Shown here: in pieces, positions 1-10,835 of the stretch | Numbering within the stretch: position 1 is the first letter of the stretch | How the letters are laid out: every line of letters starts with the position of its first letter | NCBI GenBank assembly: GCA_930367205.1 | Contig: OV884011.1 | Span: forward strand, 141,853,937-141,917,936 | Origin: Acanthosoma haemorrhoidale | Lineage: Eukaryota; Arthropoda; Insecta; Hemiptera; Acanthosomatidae | DNA: 64,000 nucleotides | Reading direction: 5' to 3' | The notes under the pieces: generated by a model | What the model saw: only the letters and a program-made list of their open reading frames with translations | Told to the model about the DNA's origin: nothing | Database searches by the model: none | Translations under genes and position numbers: made by a program

Positions 1-970
1 CCTATTCACTCTATACAGATAATCTGAACTGGAAACTCACTTCGTTAAAATCAACCTAATTCTTATAATCAAATTTAATGTGATCATAGAAATAACAATA
101 AAATATGTAAGACTGTGTTCTATACTATAAAATATGCTCAGCTGTATTGATCAACCCATCGAAACTGCTGCAAACTCGTATAAAACTGCTGCCACTCCAA
201 CCTTAAAATATGGAGCGCTTGCATGATGAGTAAAGCCTGCTGTAGTTTTCGAGAGTGACTGGCCTATAAAAACGGACATAAATAGGCAATAAAGAAAATA
301 CGAAGAGGTCATAAAATGTCTAAAAGGTAAACAATGGACGGGGATCCACAGCTGGGCCAAAAACAGTGGCCATCGGTGGAGTCCCCAGAGGAAAAGACGG
401 TTGGCAGTGATAGTAGGAACCTGTCAATGGTGAAGTATCACCGCGGTTGTGTTTGCGGCTCTGTCTGCTCCGTCCCTCCGGGCCAATAAACAGCGTGGAT
501 CTGGCCCAAGCCCAGCCACCGCCTACTTATACATACATACATTCCACGCTCCCATGTACTAGCTCATTCAGCTCTTTTGCCCACACTTTCCTCCCCACTC
601 TGGGATTTATAGTCTGCGAATGGTTCCGTTACAGTGCGTTATTTATCCAGATAGCAACTATAACTAATTCGCTGCACACGAGTTGATCGATATACCTCAA
701 ATTATACTGACCCCTTTTTTTTTCAAATATATGTTAATTTGAACTTACAGACTAGAACTATGGGGGACAGCGAAACCTTAGAACATAAACTGAGTCCGAA
801 CATTCTAATCCAAAGTCCTCAGAACTTTAGCCAACGCTTCCTTTTACATTCACAAACCTATCCCTTTACACGATGATACTGCTCCATCATCTCCATGTGA
901 AAAATGTCGCTGAGCTTAATACCATCAAGATTTTCCAAATCTCATGAAAAGCTTTGGACTTATCCAAATG
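1..970. other. Non-genic stretch, nothing recognised
   Basis: Moderately AT-rich sequence. The short open frames here resemble no family I know and have no convincing splice context. The next element begins after the target duplication at 971-975. Confidence 0.5.
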
Positions 971-975
971 TCATA

Positions 976-1868
976 TGTCGTGCTCAGGGTTTTATACCTG
1001 AGTATCCCCAAAGTGGGGAGGAGGCGGCCCCCACGGGCTAGGGTCGCTACAACCTCTTAGTCCGGCGAGCACCCAGAAAGAGATAAGACGGGCGGACCTG
1101 TTGTCTTTCACCCTAGCTGCCGACCTAGTCGGTGGGCAGCTTTAATTCGCTTTGATCTGACTCTATAAGATCTTTAGAAGGTGTGTGTGCCCCGACAAAG
1201 CACTGTGTTCAGGAGAAGAGGTACAGGGTAGGTTTATAAGTAGTTTATGTTGTCTTGGAATGACAACGAATTCACACTCGGTATCTAAGGGTAGACGAAA
1301 ACCGTCCAGATCCCAAAGGCGAGCGTGAACCGGAGAGAAGCAGACTGGATTGCCGTGGGAGACACTGCTTGTGAAATTTGCTGGGCCGTCGTCCGCGAGG
1401 GAGAGGTCTCTCCCAAGGAGGTGCTAGTTTTAGCGAGACGAAGGCAGAGATTCCCACTAGGAAGGTGTGGTGTCTGACAAAGCCGGACTAAAACATAGCG
1501 AGGTTAGGAGAGAGATGCAGAGGTAGTTGAATGAGAAGTCCATGGTTTTGAGTAGAGTAGCAGGCGCCAGTGAATAGAGAAAGGAGAGAGTAGTTTTCCA
1601 AGTAACTGCCCGATTCGTTATGTTAATTTGGTCTTAGGCCGAGGCTTATATAGGAGGCCAGGCAGTAGGGTGGGGATAACTCCCCACCTACGACTGTCTC
1701 CCCCACTACTTCAGTCCCTCCTCCCACTCTTACTGACGTCATAATCTTTATTAACATAATAAAAAATAGATACATATTTTCTGATATTCATTTGATGATA
1801 TAGATATAAGGTATGATACGAGAAGAGGGTGACTTATAATTATTTGTGATTAAGAGGTGGCCATAACA
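976..1868 (-). mobile_element. Solo LTR (LTR family A) with 5-bp target duplication
   Basis: This copy begins TGTCGTGC and ends GGCCATAACA on the + strand. It is flanked by a perfect 5-bp duplication TCATA (971-975 and 1869-1873), as expected for an LTR retroelement integration. Sense is assigned to the minus strand because a TATATAAG box and an upstream TGACGTCA motif (1734-1741) lie in that order there. The block near 1270-1450 recurs near 5700, 16430, 35850 and 38700. No gag, protease, RT or integrase is next to it, so it is a solo LTR left by LTR-LTR recombination, or possibly a small non-autonomous element. Confidence 0.85.
1734..1741 (-). promoter_or_regulatory. CRE/ATF-like palindrome in LTR U3
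   Basis: A perfect TGACGTCA octamer lies upstream, in the sense of the LTR, of a TATATAAG box near 1646-1654. The same octamer is at the equivalent place in the LTR that starts at 4531. The octamer and its spacing are seen; transcriptional activity is inferred. Confidence 0.45.
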
Positions 1869-1873
1869 TCATA

Positions 1874-2875
1874 TAAATGAGGGGAGGCTAAGGTCGTATG
1901 GTCAGCGACGCCAATGAAATATTTATCGGTGAACGAGGTCAAAAAGTAGTTGACATTTCGCTCAGGAGTCTTGTCTATGCGCTCTATAAGCTAAGAAAAA
2001 CATATTCAAGTTTAAAATCTCCATTTTTTAAACAAAGTTTTCTGTCTTTGTTCTGTTTAATAAAATAGGTTCTGATAGATTATCCGATTGGTTTTTTTTT
2101 ACGCATAAATGAAAACAAATATAACCTTATTTATTGAAAGTTTACAACAACCTATAGACGCTTTAAGCAAAGTAAGTTGTGGAGGCCACGACTAGTTTCA
2201 CTGTTTTTGATATTTCAATTTTGTTTAAATATAAAAAACTTGTTTAAAATAATTGTTTGCATGTAATTTTTACTACTAAGACTGTTTTTTGATAAGAGTA
2301 ATAATTCCGTAAAATCTTGGAAATATGTATTATTCTTGGCATCAGGATGTCCCACCACTAGCTCCACCAGGAAAGCAAATTTATTTTCCTTCAATCACTT
2401 ATATTTCAGTGAAACCTTCCTCACTCACCTGATTTTTGTCCAAATCCAACGTTATTATTGCTATTATAATGCTTAATGGCTATTCTTTCAGTTAAATTAG
2501 GCTTGATGTTTTAAAGAAGGAAATAAATGAAAAAAAACCTCAAACATTTTCATTTATATATGAGTTTTCTGATTTATTTACGGTGACTGGGTTAGTGTCA
2601 TTACGTGAAATTAATCCAATGGAAATCAAAATGGAATCTACATTCCTATAAAGTTTGGTAGGGGTTGGTGGACTCCTTGGAGTATGGAAAAAGTATGTTT
2701 TTTTTGTAATGATAAGGAAAAGTCTAGAAAAAATACAAAAAAGGATTTATTTTCAAAATAGAAAGGAAACAGTAAAACATATGTTGTTCTTTGGTTGCTA
2801 GTGATGTTTGTGCTTTTACCACCTAAAATATGGCTGTATAATTTGGTTCTTTTAATCCCGTGCTCACTACAAAAA
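1874..2875. other. AT-rich stretch, nothing recognised
   Basis: Low-complexity AT-rich DNA with short homopolymer runs. I see no coding, RNA or repeat feature I can name. Confidence 0.5.
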
Positions 2876-3146
2876 ATGGAAGGTAAGAAAGTAACATTTT
2901 ATTAACGTTACGATGCAAAGAGTAGTGATTGAACTACAACAAAAATTATTGGAATGACCCATATACATTCATCTTTAACGGATGACCATATGTTTTTTTT
3001 TAAATATATGTTTATCATGTGTATTATATATCTTAAGTAGCTAACTACTTGTGTGTTTGTTAATTTTAGGTACCATTGTTAGTTCAGCAATGTCAAGCAT
3101 TTGCAAAAAGTCATGCATTGACTTTATTGAACGGTAGTTGTCACAG
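2876..3146 (+). other. Possible exon pair (weak)
   Basis: An ATG-GAA-G followed by a good donor (gtaaga) at 2883 could join an acceptor (attttag) at 3069. The second block, 3070-3133 or 3070-3146, is open in the matching phase as far as a TAG at 3135. Donor-like sites occur at 3134 and 3147. The predicted peptide of about 24 residues resembles nothing I know. This may be chance. Confidence 0.15.
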
Positions 3147-3366
3147 GTAGAACCTATTTACTCATATTGGCTGAAAATGGATGTGACAATCGAACATAAA
3201 CAGAGTAATAAAGCCTTCGATAAGGTAAGTTGAAGTTTTTTCTGAAGCTGTTAGAGAGGGTTCCGCCACGAGACGGTTACTGAGCTAGCTCATGACGTCT
3301 TATACTTCACTGATATAAGTCACCGAAGAATTATAAGTGTTTCAATAAATATAACGAATTATTAGC

Positions 3367-3435
3367 CAAAGTGTCGTGACTCGAAACGGGACCTACAGAT
3401 CTCTGGTCAGGCGCTCTTCCATCCAACTATCCCTA
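3367..3435 (-). repeat. tRNA-like sequence, SINE head or tRNA pseudogene
   Basis: Read on the minus strand this has a D-arm-like TAGTTGGATGG (A box, one mismatch), then AGAGCGCCTGACC, and a T-arm-like GTTTCGAGTCA (degenerate B box), spaced as in a tRNA. The acceptor arm does not pair well, so a functional tRNA is unlikely. A tRNA-derived SINE remnant is the best reading. Confidence 0.4.
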
Positions 3436-3889
3436 TTGAGAACAATTCTACTCAATAACAAATCTTATTAGATCTCGCAATTCTCAGATAAACATCACCA
3501 GAGAGAAATATTTAAAAGCAGACTCCAATAGTCCTTAAATTTTTTTTTAAGAGTTCGAGAGTTAGTTTGCACTTAACGGCATTACATGCTTGAAATGTTT
3601 AACGTATATTAGTAATTTTGGGAATTGCCCTACAGTTTTAATATTCAAAAGGAAAAATGCTACTATTCTGCTTCATACCCGGAAGAAGCTGATAATTCTT
3701 AAACTGCTTCACTTTCTGTCTCCACCCTGCTCTACTGAACAGTTTCATCAACTTATCAGCTACTCGAGTGTTAAAAGTATTCAGAATTTTAATTGTTTTT
3801 CCATTTGATAATTAAAAAATCTTTAACGGAGATTCTCAGTAAGTTTGATCACTAGTCAAAAATATATTGTGTTTATAAAATATGAGATT

Positions 3890-4311
3890 GAAGAGTGAAA
3901 CAAATATGCGTGGGACAGTTAAACATGGATGTGGGTCAGTGATAGTTTGGGGCTGTTTAATTCGAACGGGGTAAGTATTCATAATGGGACGCATACATGT
4001 TTATATTATCAAAAAAAATTTAAAAGCGTGTGCAAGAAAAATTACTAAAATAATGAGAAACTCTATCATGACAATGAACCTAAACATACGGCGTTATTTA
4101 TTAGGTCTTGAGCGCTGTACTATTGCCTTAAAGTTCTGGAAACTCCTCCCCAATCACACAATCTGAATTTAGTAGATAATTTGTGGCCCCACCTAGAAAG
4201 ATAAATTAGGAAATACAATATACGAAATGAAAAGATCTAGGAAGAAAAAATTAATTTATGAGTGGAACTAAATCGGACAAGAGACAGTCATTAAATTAGT
4301 TAAATTGATGC
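3890..4311 (+). pseudogene. Decayed Tc1-like transposase, C-terminal part
   Basis: Translated across several frame breaks, this matches the C-terminal half of Tc1 transposases. A TVKHGCGSVIVWGC block is followed by a degenerate D/N-x-PKH region. After that come a K-x-L-x-PNHTI-like block, a WxHLxR-like segment (CGPT*KDK), and a final W-x-x-I-x-QETVIKLV segment. Stops and frameshifts are frequent, so it is dead. Tc1 proteins cut and paste DNA through a DDE catalytic triad; the triad cannot be assembled here. It is cut off at its 3' side by the LTR that starts at 4312. Confidence 0.6.
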
Positions 4312-4530
4312 TGTTGTGTAAACCTCTTTATCAAAAATAATTAGAAGTTACCCTCTTCTCGGCCTAGAAAATATCTACCGATGCTTCCATATTTTAATAA
4401 TAAAAACCTTAAAGCGTCAGTTAAGAGAGGGGGAAGGTAGTGCACGAAACACCTGCAGGCACTAGGTGGAGTGTCGGGGCGACCTCCCTCTGCTGGCCTG
4501 CCTTACCTATATAAGCAGCCACATTTAGGG
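4312..4530 (+). mobile_element. Truncated LTR (U3 part), family A
   Basis: Starts TGTTGTGTAAACCTC and holds the typical CCCTCTTCTCGG block. It also has an ATTTTAATAATAAAAAC segment and a TATATAAG box at 4508-4515. It breaks off just after the TATA box, where a second LTR of the same family begins at 4531. The missing 3' part is not found after the second LTR, so a deletion or recombination followed. Confidence 0.65.
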
Positions 4531-4630
4531 TGTTGTGGCCACCTCTTCATTATGAATAATTAAAAGTTCCCCTCTTCTCGAATGATATTATACCTGTCTA
4601 TGTTTCCATATTTGTTGTTAATAAAGATTA

Positions 4631-4638
4631 TGACGTCA
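4631..4638 (+). promoter_or_regulatory. TGACGTCA (CRE-like) in LTR U3
   Basis: A perfect octamer about 100 bp upstream of a TATA box. It is shared with the copy at 976-1868 and mutated to TGACGCCA in the copy at 35281. Confidence 0.45.
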
Positions 4639-4731
4639 GTGAGAGTAGGGGGAGGAGCCAGTGGAGTGGGGGCCCATCCCCACTTCCCCTAGCCGCCTGA
4701 TGGGGGTCCATCCCCTCCAGGGCGAGCCGTC

Positions 4732-4739
4732 TATATAAA
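4732..4739 (+). promoter_or_regulatory. TATA box of LTR promoter
   Basis: TATATAAA in GC-rich context, about 200 bp from the LTR start, in the position expected for a U3 core promoter. One nested non-LTR element is inserted only about 26 bp downstream. Confidence 0.5.
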
Positions 4740-4765
4740 ACTCGCGTCCTCAGACAGAGGGCATA

Positions 4766-5531
4766 TTCACCAGCCAACGACCTAGTATATCTGGGAATTA
4801 AAATGGACAGACACCTCCATTTTAGTAACCATTTTGCGAAGAAGTTGAAGCATACACGCATGAAGTCTTACCGGCTTACGCACTTATTGACTTCCCCCAA
4901 TCTATCACTGCGTCTCAAGCTACTGATTTACAAGAGCATACTCAGGCCTACTCTGCTGTATGGTGCACCGCTATTTCGTTATCTGACGTATACGACAGCT
5001 AAGAAACTCCAACAATTCCAAAACGGTATACTGATGAAAGTGGTCAGAGGTACTTCATTCGAGCAGCGACGGAACAGTGAGCTGCATGAGATATTTGAGC
5101 TGCCTACGGTGGATGAATTCATCCAGCGTAGACACATCAAATTTTTCGACTCATTACAATATTTGACAAACCCGGTGTTTAACACTATAACCCCCGCTCC
5201 GTTCCCCCATCGATGGCAGGACGCTGTCGTGGCTGGAACGCTTTAGTTTTAGGTTCTAGGTATAGTTTTTAGTTTGTAAGTTTTTTCTCCCATTTTTTAA
5301 ACCGAAGGTGAGCCCCATCACCTAGATTTGTATTCGTAGTATTTTCCTATTAACCACAATCTGTATTGTTGAGTAACACGAACTCCTTCAAATGCATCTG
5401 TGCATAGCAGGATAAGGAGAAATATGCAAAGTTTCTTTTAATATTTTCATTATATAACTTCATGGGGTTTAGGGAAAAAAAAAACAAAAAAAAAAAAACA
5501 AAAAAAAAACAAAAAAAAAAAAAAAAAAAAA
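4766..5531 (+). mobile_element. 5'-truncated non-LTR retrotransposon (family B) with target duplication
   Basis: The insertion is flanked by the 11-bp duplication CAGAGGGCATA (4755-4765 and 5532-5542). It ends in a long A-rich tail (about 5468-5531) typical of target-primed reverse transcription. The 5' end is truncated inside ORF2. A related 3' UTR (AAGGTGAGCC then CATCACCTAG) ends the insertion at about 35462-35670, and a decayed relative lies at 32000-33030. Confidence 0.85.
4770..5246 (+). pseudogene. C-terminal end of ORF2 (reverse transcriptase) of family B
   Basis: This open frame of about 155 codons is the region after the RT palm in jockey/CR1-type ORF2. It begins with the thumb-proximal YLGIKMDRHLHFSNHF block and continues with the LLIYKSILRPTLLYGAP block that is near universal in this clade. 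It ends with EFIQRRHIKFFDSL. The catalytic domains are absent because of the 5' truncation, so it cannot work alone. The frame has no internal stop, which suggests a fairly recent insertion. Confidence 0.7.
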
Positions 5532-5845
5532 CAGAGGGCATAACGAACCGGACCGTCACTTGGAACACTACTCTCTCCTCTCTCTCTGCACTGGCGCTTG
5601 CAGTTCTACTAAACCATGGTCTTCTCATTCAACTACCACTGTATCTCTCTTTCCTAACCTCGCTATGTTTTAGTCCGGCGTTGTCAGACCCCACACCTTC
5701 CTAGTTGGATTCTCTGTCTTTGTCTCGCTAAAACTAGCACCTCCTTGGAAGAGACCTCTTCTTTGCGGATGACGGTTGCCGCGACCCTACAAACTTTACC
5801 TAGTAGCGTCTCCCACGGCGATCCAGTCTCCGGTTCACACTCGCC

Positions 5846-6876
5846 CGGATGACTATGGCTGCGGAGAAAACAACAGCGACGTTGATATGGGGCAAGATGG
5901 ACCGTGCTTACCCTATGTGGTTGGAAATAGAAGGAAGAACAGTTAGGGTGGGCACGGAAGTAACGTACCTGGGGGTGAGACTGGGGAATAGATTAAGCGT
6001 CTCTCCCAACATCAAATACCTCGGAGACAGAGTCGTTAAAGTGAGTAACTCCTTCGCGAGGATAGGGGGGGGGGCGATGAGGGGAGTCAAGTTCCCAGTC
6101 TCAAGAACCCTCTACCAGGCTGTCATCTTGGAAATTATCAGGTACACCTCGCAGTCATGGTCGGCGCACCTTAACAAGGGCCAGACGCACGCCCTGAAGA
6201 GGATTTAGAGAGCGGCTTTGATAAGGGTCACGAGGTCCAATAGGACGGTGTCTCAGGACGCGGTGGAGGTATTGGCAGCGGCGGCACCAGTAGACCTGGT
6301 CCTCCTGGAGCAGCGCCTCAGGTCGAAGATGAATAGAGGGCAGATTGAAGATCTTCTACCTCCCCTACGGAGAAGAATTGAGGAGGAGCCCGGGAGGTGG
6401 AAGGCTCTCATAGGCGAATGGACAATAGAGGCCTGGGGCGCCAGATGGACTGGCACGACCAAGGGGAGCACCCTGAGGAAGTACTTCCCCTCAGTCCAGG
6501 ACAGGCTGAGGGCAAGTTGGGTTTCCCATGATTGCTGGGTGTCACAAGTGCTCACAGGACACGGCGGATTCTGTGCCAGGCTGTACGAATACAAGAGGGC
6601 TGAAAACAGGTCCTGCCCCCATTGCGGAGAGAGCGATACTGCGGAGCACGTCGTGCTCTCGTGTCATGCACTGTGTTTTTTTCTTTTTCTTTGTTTTTGA
6701 GAATAAATGGAACAAAACAGAATAACCGAAGGTGCGCTGACCGGTGCAACAATCCCATTGCACCGCAATACGCGCACCACAGGCTACGTAACCCCACGAT
6801 CCCGCTTCACGGGCTTGTGGGGCAAGCCCGTTTGAGGCTAATCCTCAGGTAGGGTGAAAAAAATAAAATAAAAAAA
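5846..6876 (+). mobile_element. 5'-truncated R1/I-like non-LTR retrotransposon with 14-bp target duplication
   Basis: Inserted in the LTR and flanked by GGTTCACACTCGCC (5832-5845 and 6877-6890). It ends in an A-rich tail (AAAAAAATAAAATAAAAAAA). The coding part is the extreme C-terminus of ORF2. The 3' UTR has a GC-rich CACGGGCTTGTGGGGCAAGCCCG segment split by symmetric GGGCTTG/CAAGCCC arms, which could fold as a hairpin. Confidence 0.85.
5849..6700 (+). pseudogene. R1-like ORF2 C-terminus with zinc knuckle, one in-frame stop
   Basis: A single reading frame runs from 5849 to 6700 apart from one TAG at 6206-6208. The early part has the TYLGVRLGNRLSVSPNI block found after the RT domain of R1/I-type elements. 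The end carries a C-x2-C-x5-H-x4-C zinc knuckle, seen as CPHCGESDTAEHVVLSC, characteristic of these ORF2 C-termini and thought to bind nucleic acid. Endonuclease and RT domains are missing because of the 5' truncation. Confidence 0.7.
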
Positions 6877-7276
6877 GGTTCACACTCGCCTTTGGGATCC
6901 GGACATTTTTTGCCTACCCTTAGATACCAAGTGTGAATTCGTGGTAATTTTAAGCCCACATAAACCACCTATAATACCTACCCTGTTCCTCTTCCCCTGA
7001 ACATAGTGCTTTGTCGGGGCACACCTTGTAAGATCTAATAGAGTCAGATCAATACTAATATAGCTGCCCGCCAACCAGGCCACCAGCAAAGGTCAAAGAC
7101 CGCAGATCCACCCATTTTTATCTCTTTCTTGATGCTCGCCGGACAGTGGCCGGGTTGTAATGACCCTAGCCCGCGGCGGGCGTCCTCCTCCCACCTAGGG
7201 AACATAATCATCCAGACAGATGCCTATAAGGCTAAAATGTATAATTAAACAAAAAGGTTAACCGACAAAATAGCCC

Positions 7277-7483
7277 ATTACAAACAGCCCAGGGACCTCA
7301 AAAACCACTTATTGTTACCCCCTCCCCGAATGCGAAAAAGGAAGCGGAGTCTTCCATCAGGAAGCGCTCCTCCATCAGCCGCGTCATTGGATACGAGCCA
7401 GTGGAGGCTGAAAAAGAACACGAGAACCACAGACGCTCAGGACATGATTGGAGAAACTGGCTATTGCCAGGACTGCCACTGTA
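7277..7483 (-). mobile_element. Jockey family 3' UTR fragment
   Basis: This matches the 3' UTR of the jockey elements at 8329 and 18744: CAGCCCAGGGACC, AAGCGGAGTC, GTGGAGGCTGA, CAGACGCTCAGGACATGATTGG. It lacks the terminal hairpin and coding region. It adjoins the end of the LTR nest at 7267. Confidence 0.65.
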
Positions 7484-7489
7484 AAACAA

Positions 7490-8316
7490 ATGCAAAGAAA
7501 TAAAAATCTCAGTAAAATCCGAATACTCTTGGCACTCAGTTGAATAAATATACCAACTTCTAGCCACCATGTTGCTTCTTGTTGAACGGATATATCTACA
7601 AAACATACACCAAGCTTGGAATTGCTTACACTTGTGCCTTGTTGCTTAAAAAGTGTTTACTGCTCTGTTTGGCAATTTTCTCTTTCTTATTTTTAATTTC
7701 TTATCAGTGTGTGTTGTGACTTTCCTCATATTTATATGATTATTGGAAATAATTGTTAGTTAGTTGTATTTTTTCTTGTTTTTATTGTATGTTTTATACC
7801 GTGTGTATATATGAGCAGGTTTTATTGAATGTTTTATAAATTTGATTATTAAAAATGACCTTAGCAAGATAAAATGGAATATATTTCAATTCTACCCAAC
7901 AATGCTTTGAACTTTAAGTAAATAAGTTGGGAAAGTTTAAATGTTTATATATTAAATGGTTTTAACGGGCATAAATCCATTACTATCTTACCACTTTCAA
8001 TCTTAACCAAGATAAAAAGCCGGTTAGAATCTTAGAAGTGTAAGTCAAGTTTCGTAATTTTGCGACATTTAATGTTTTTCTTTCAAGCATTACCCAAGTG
8101 AAGTAAAATGTAATACGTATCAACTTCAACACTAAAGCTTTTAAGCTTACCAATTCAGTTATGCAAGTTTTTATAATTTTTTTAATTTTATTATATAAAC
8201 TAGTTCAGGTGCGCTTAAAGTTCAACCCGCTCTCATTATTAACTAAGATTAAGGTGTCATCCAAAAAATAATCATTTAGTCCAAGAATTTCTGATTCTTT
8301 ATTCCAAATAACATTT
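7490..8316. other. AT-rich stretch, nothing recognised
   Basis: No coding or repeat signal that I can name. It ends at the 12-bp target duplication (8317-8328) of the next element. Confidence 0.5.
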
Positions 8317-8416
8317 CGTAAAACATTATTACTATTTACTACTATTTAATTTCTTTATTGTGCAATAATTACAATCTGCCTTTTATAAGGCAATAAGTAA
8401 TTAAGATATATGCTCT

Positions 8417-8510
8417 CATTCATACAATATTTACAGTTCATCATTCACTCGCTCATTCATACAATATTTACAGTTTATCATTCACTCGCTCATTCATACA
8501 ATATTTACAG
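8417..8510. repeat. 37-bp tandem repeat in element 3' UTR
   Basis: Two and a half copies of a 37-bp unit containing CATTCATACAATATTTACAG and TCATTCACTCGCT. Other copies of the element have the unit once, so it expanded in this copy. Confidence 0.75.
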
Positions 8511-8779
8511 ACAGCCCAGAGACCCCCCAAATCCACCGCAAAGAGAAAGCGGAGTCTTGGGAAGTCCCCCACGCTCCTCCGTCAGCCGCGTCACTGGATA
8601 CTAGCCAGTGGAGGCTGACCAAGAGCGCGAGAGCCACAGACGCTCAGGACATGATTGGAGAGACTGGCCATTGCCAGGACTCCCACTGTCACGCGTTTAT
8701 AGCAGGTCACGAGGCCACTGCCGTTTCAGAATCCGAGGAGGATTATAGGGATGAGTGGCGCAGTGATTGCACCAATACT

Positions 8780-10835
8780 CGATCTCGTCAAGGTGTTTTT
8801 GAAGGTTATGGGATGCTATGTCGGGGTCTGGATGGGATGACAAGACTGCAGTGTCATCTGCAAATGTGGCCAAGAAGGTATTGGGAGTAGAGGGGACATC
8901 AGAGGTGTATAGGTTATAGAGGATGGGGCCCAGGACACTGCCCTGTGGAACTCCTGCACTTATGGGATAGTAGTTAGATTATTCTAAACCACAGCGGACT
9001 TGGAAGAATCGGTTTGAAAGGTAGGACTGTAGGATTAGGAAAAGGGTCTGTGGTAAATATCTTTTGAGCTTGTAGAGCAAACCTGCGTGCCAAACCCTGT
9101 CAAAAGCTTGAGCTATATCGAGAAAGGCAGCAGTGCAATACTGTTTGGTTTCAAGGGCTGAGGAGATGTGATCAACAACGCGAAGGCCTTGTTGAGCAGT
9201 GGAATGTCGTTGGCGGAAACCAAACTGGTGTGTGGGAAAAAGGTTTTTGGATTCAACAATGGGAAGTAGACGTTTTAGTAGGAGTTTCTCAAATATTTTT
9301 GAGAGGATAGGGAGTAAGCTAATTGGACGATAAGATGAGGCGTCATTGGGTGTTTTACCGGGTTTGGCAAATAGGACAATAATGGAATGTTTCCAGAAGA
9401 GAGGAAAGTGCGTCGTTCGGATTATGCAATTATATATGTAGGTTAGGAAGATTATGGCTTTAGGAGGAAGTTGTTTGAGAATTTGAGGAGTAAGGAGATC
9501 ATATCCAGGGGATTTTCGGTAAGGTAAGTTTTTCAGAAGGTATTTAACCTCAGAGGGCTTAACGGCTTTTGGTGGAAGAGAGAGAGGAATAGGTGAAGTG
9601 AGGAAATCTTCCACAGTTGTGCTGTGAGTATGGCTTTGATGAGAAAGGTGAGGTGTGAAAGTATGGGTAAGATGCAGAGCAAATTCCTCCAACCTATCCC
9701 CATCCGAAGCCGCCCAGGACCCATCATCACGACGGAGTGGGTGTGAAACAGGTTGATACTTTAGGATTTTTTTGGTTACGTTCCACAAGGAGTTATCCCT
9801 GGTGGACAGAGAGGAGAGGTAGGAATTGAAAGAATCGGAACGGAAGGATGCCAATCGCCGCTTTACCAATCGGCAGTACTGATTGTACGTGCGACGATCA
9901 ATAGGATGCCGGGATCTTTGCCACACTGTTCTGGAGCGGCGTTTGGATTGGATTAGATCTTTGAGATGCTGAGGTAATTATGATTGTGGATTTTTGTGTG
10001 ACGATGGGGTGACGATGCCTCCCAAGCCGACCTCTGGACCAGAGTAGTGAAAGAATGCACTGCATCGTCTAGGTCTTGGGATGTTTTCAGGGATAATTTG
10101 AGGTTTACGGACTCTGTAAGAAGCTGACGGAAGTGGTCCCAGTCAACTGGGCCCCTAATAAATGAAGGAGGAGGCAGTTTGTGAAATGGTCTTAAGGAAA
10201 TGGTTAATAATAAAGGGCTATGATCGGAGGAAAGGTCATCGAGGCGCTTGAGTGAATAGTTTAGTGTTCCTAAACTATTGTAAAAAAAGAAGTCAAGGAG
10301 ATCAGGATTTCGGTTGGGATCTGATGGCCAATAGGTGGCTGTGTCAGGAGTGATAGTGGAGCAATGTTTCCGTGTGAGTGCAGACAGCAAAGCACGTCCT
10401 CGTGTATTTGTGGATCTTGACCCCCAGTGTTGGTGCTTCGCATTAAAGTCCCCACCCACAAGGAAACGATGTCCGATGGAGTCTAGAAAGGAGATGAATT
10501 GGGAGTCGGAAATGGATTTATTGGGAGGGCAGTACGTTGATGCAAGTGTAAGAGGAAAAGTGAAGGTGGTGATTGACACTGCAGTGGATTGAAGGAAATC
10601 ATGTGATACCAAAGGAACTAGGTGGTGGGATATGGAGTTATGGACAATGACAGCGGTACCTGCATGAGCTGTTCCATCTGGGTGATCAGTACGATAAGTC
10701 TGGTACTGTCGAACGGTAAATGGTCGTTTGCTCGTCGATCTTCTTGTCATGGAGTAGTGCTGTCAGTTCGTTAGTGTGGGTGCAAACACCATTCGCATTC
10801 CAAAGGAGAATGAATAAGGAGTCAGAAGGATCCAC
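8780..10835 (-). pseudogene. Jockey ORF2: AP endonuclease and reverse transcriptase, broken
   Basis: ORF2 supplies target nicking and target-primed reverse transcription. In sense order I see a WNANGV endonuclease start (near 10800), GGDFNAKHQHWGS (near 10450) and SSDHSPLLLT (near 10220). The RT follows, with SYRPISLLPILSKIFEKLL, QFGFRQRHSTAQQG, the palm motif AFLDIAQAFDRVW (near 9110), AGVPQGSVLGP and FADDTAV (near 8850). Defects include deletion of the segment carrying the endonuclease ITETRL motif, a frame break between endonuclease and RT near 9950, a stop after the FQVRCGLE block at 8979, and loss of everything after EYWCN. Confidence 0.85.

Larger units (their letters stand above)
4531..7267 (+). 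mobile_element. LTR family A copy carrying two nested non-LTR insertions
   Basis: The LTR starts TGTTGTGGCCACC and is read in three pieces: 4531-4765, 5532-5845 and 6891-7267 (ending ACCGACA). The gaps are two independent non-LTR retrotransposon insertions, each with its own target duplication. Joined, the pieces are collinear with the LTR copies at 35281-36324 and 976-1868. No matching 5-bp duplication was found around the whole unit, so at least one outer end has been altered. Confidence 0.75.

Noticed and set aside
447..686. 79-codon open frame near the window start
   Set aside because: No family match, no splice context, composition like the surrounding non-coding DNA.
1272..1457. Minus-strand open frame MGISAFVSLKLAPPW..., repeated at 16365, 35800 and 38658
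   Set aside because: It is the same segment of the LTR in several copies. The frame changes between copies and includes no domain, so it is LTR sequence and not a gene.
4628..4861. Minus-strand frame across the LTR promoter and nested element
   Set aside because: It crosses an insertion junction at 4766, so it cannot be an ancestral coding frame.
4312..7267. A 5-bp target duplication around the whole nested unit
   Set aside because: GATGC on the left and AAATA on the right do not match; TAGGG before 4531 also has no partner after 7267.
8417..8510. Direct repeats considered as a CRISPR array
   Set aside because: Units are contiguous 37-bp tandem copies without unique spacers, inside a eukaryotic retrotransposon 3' UTR.
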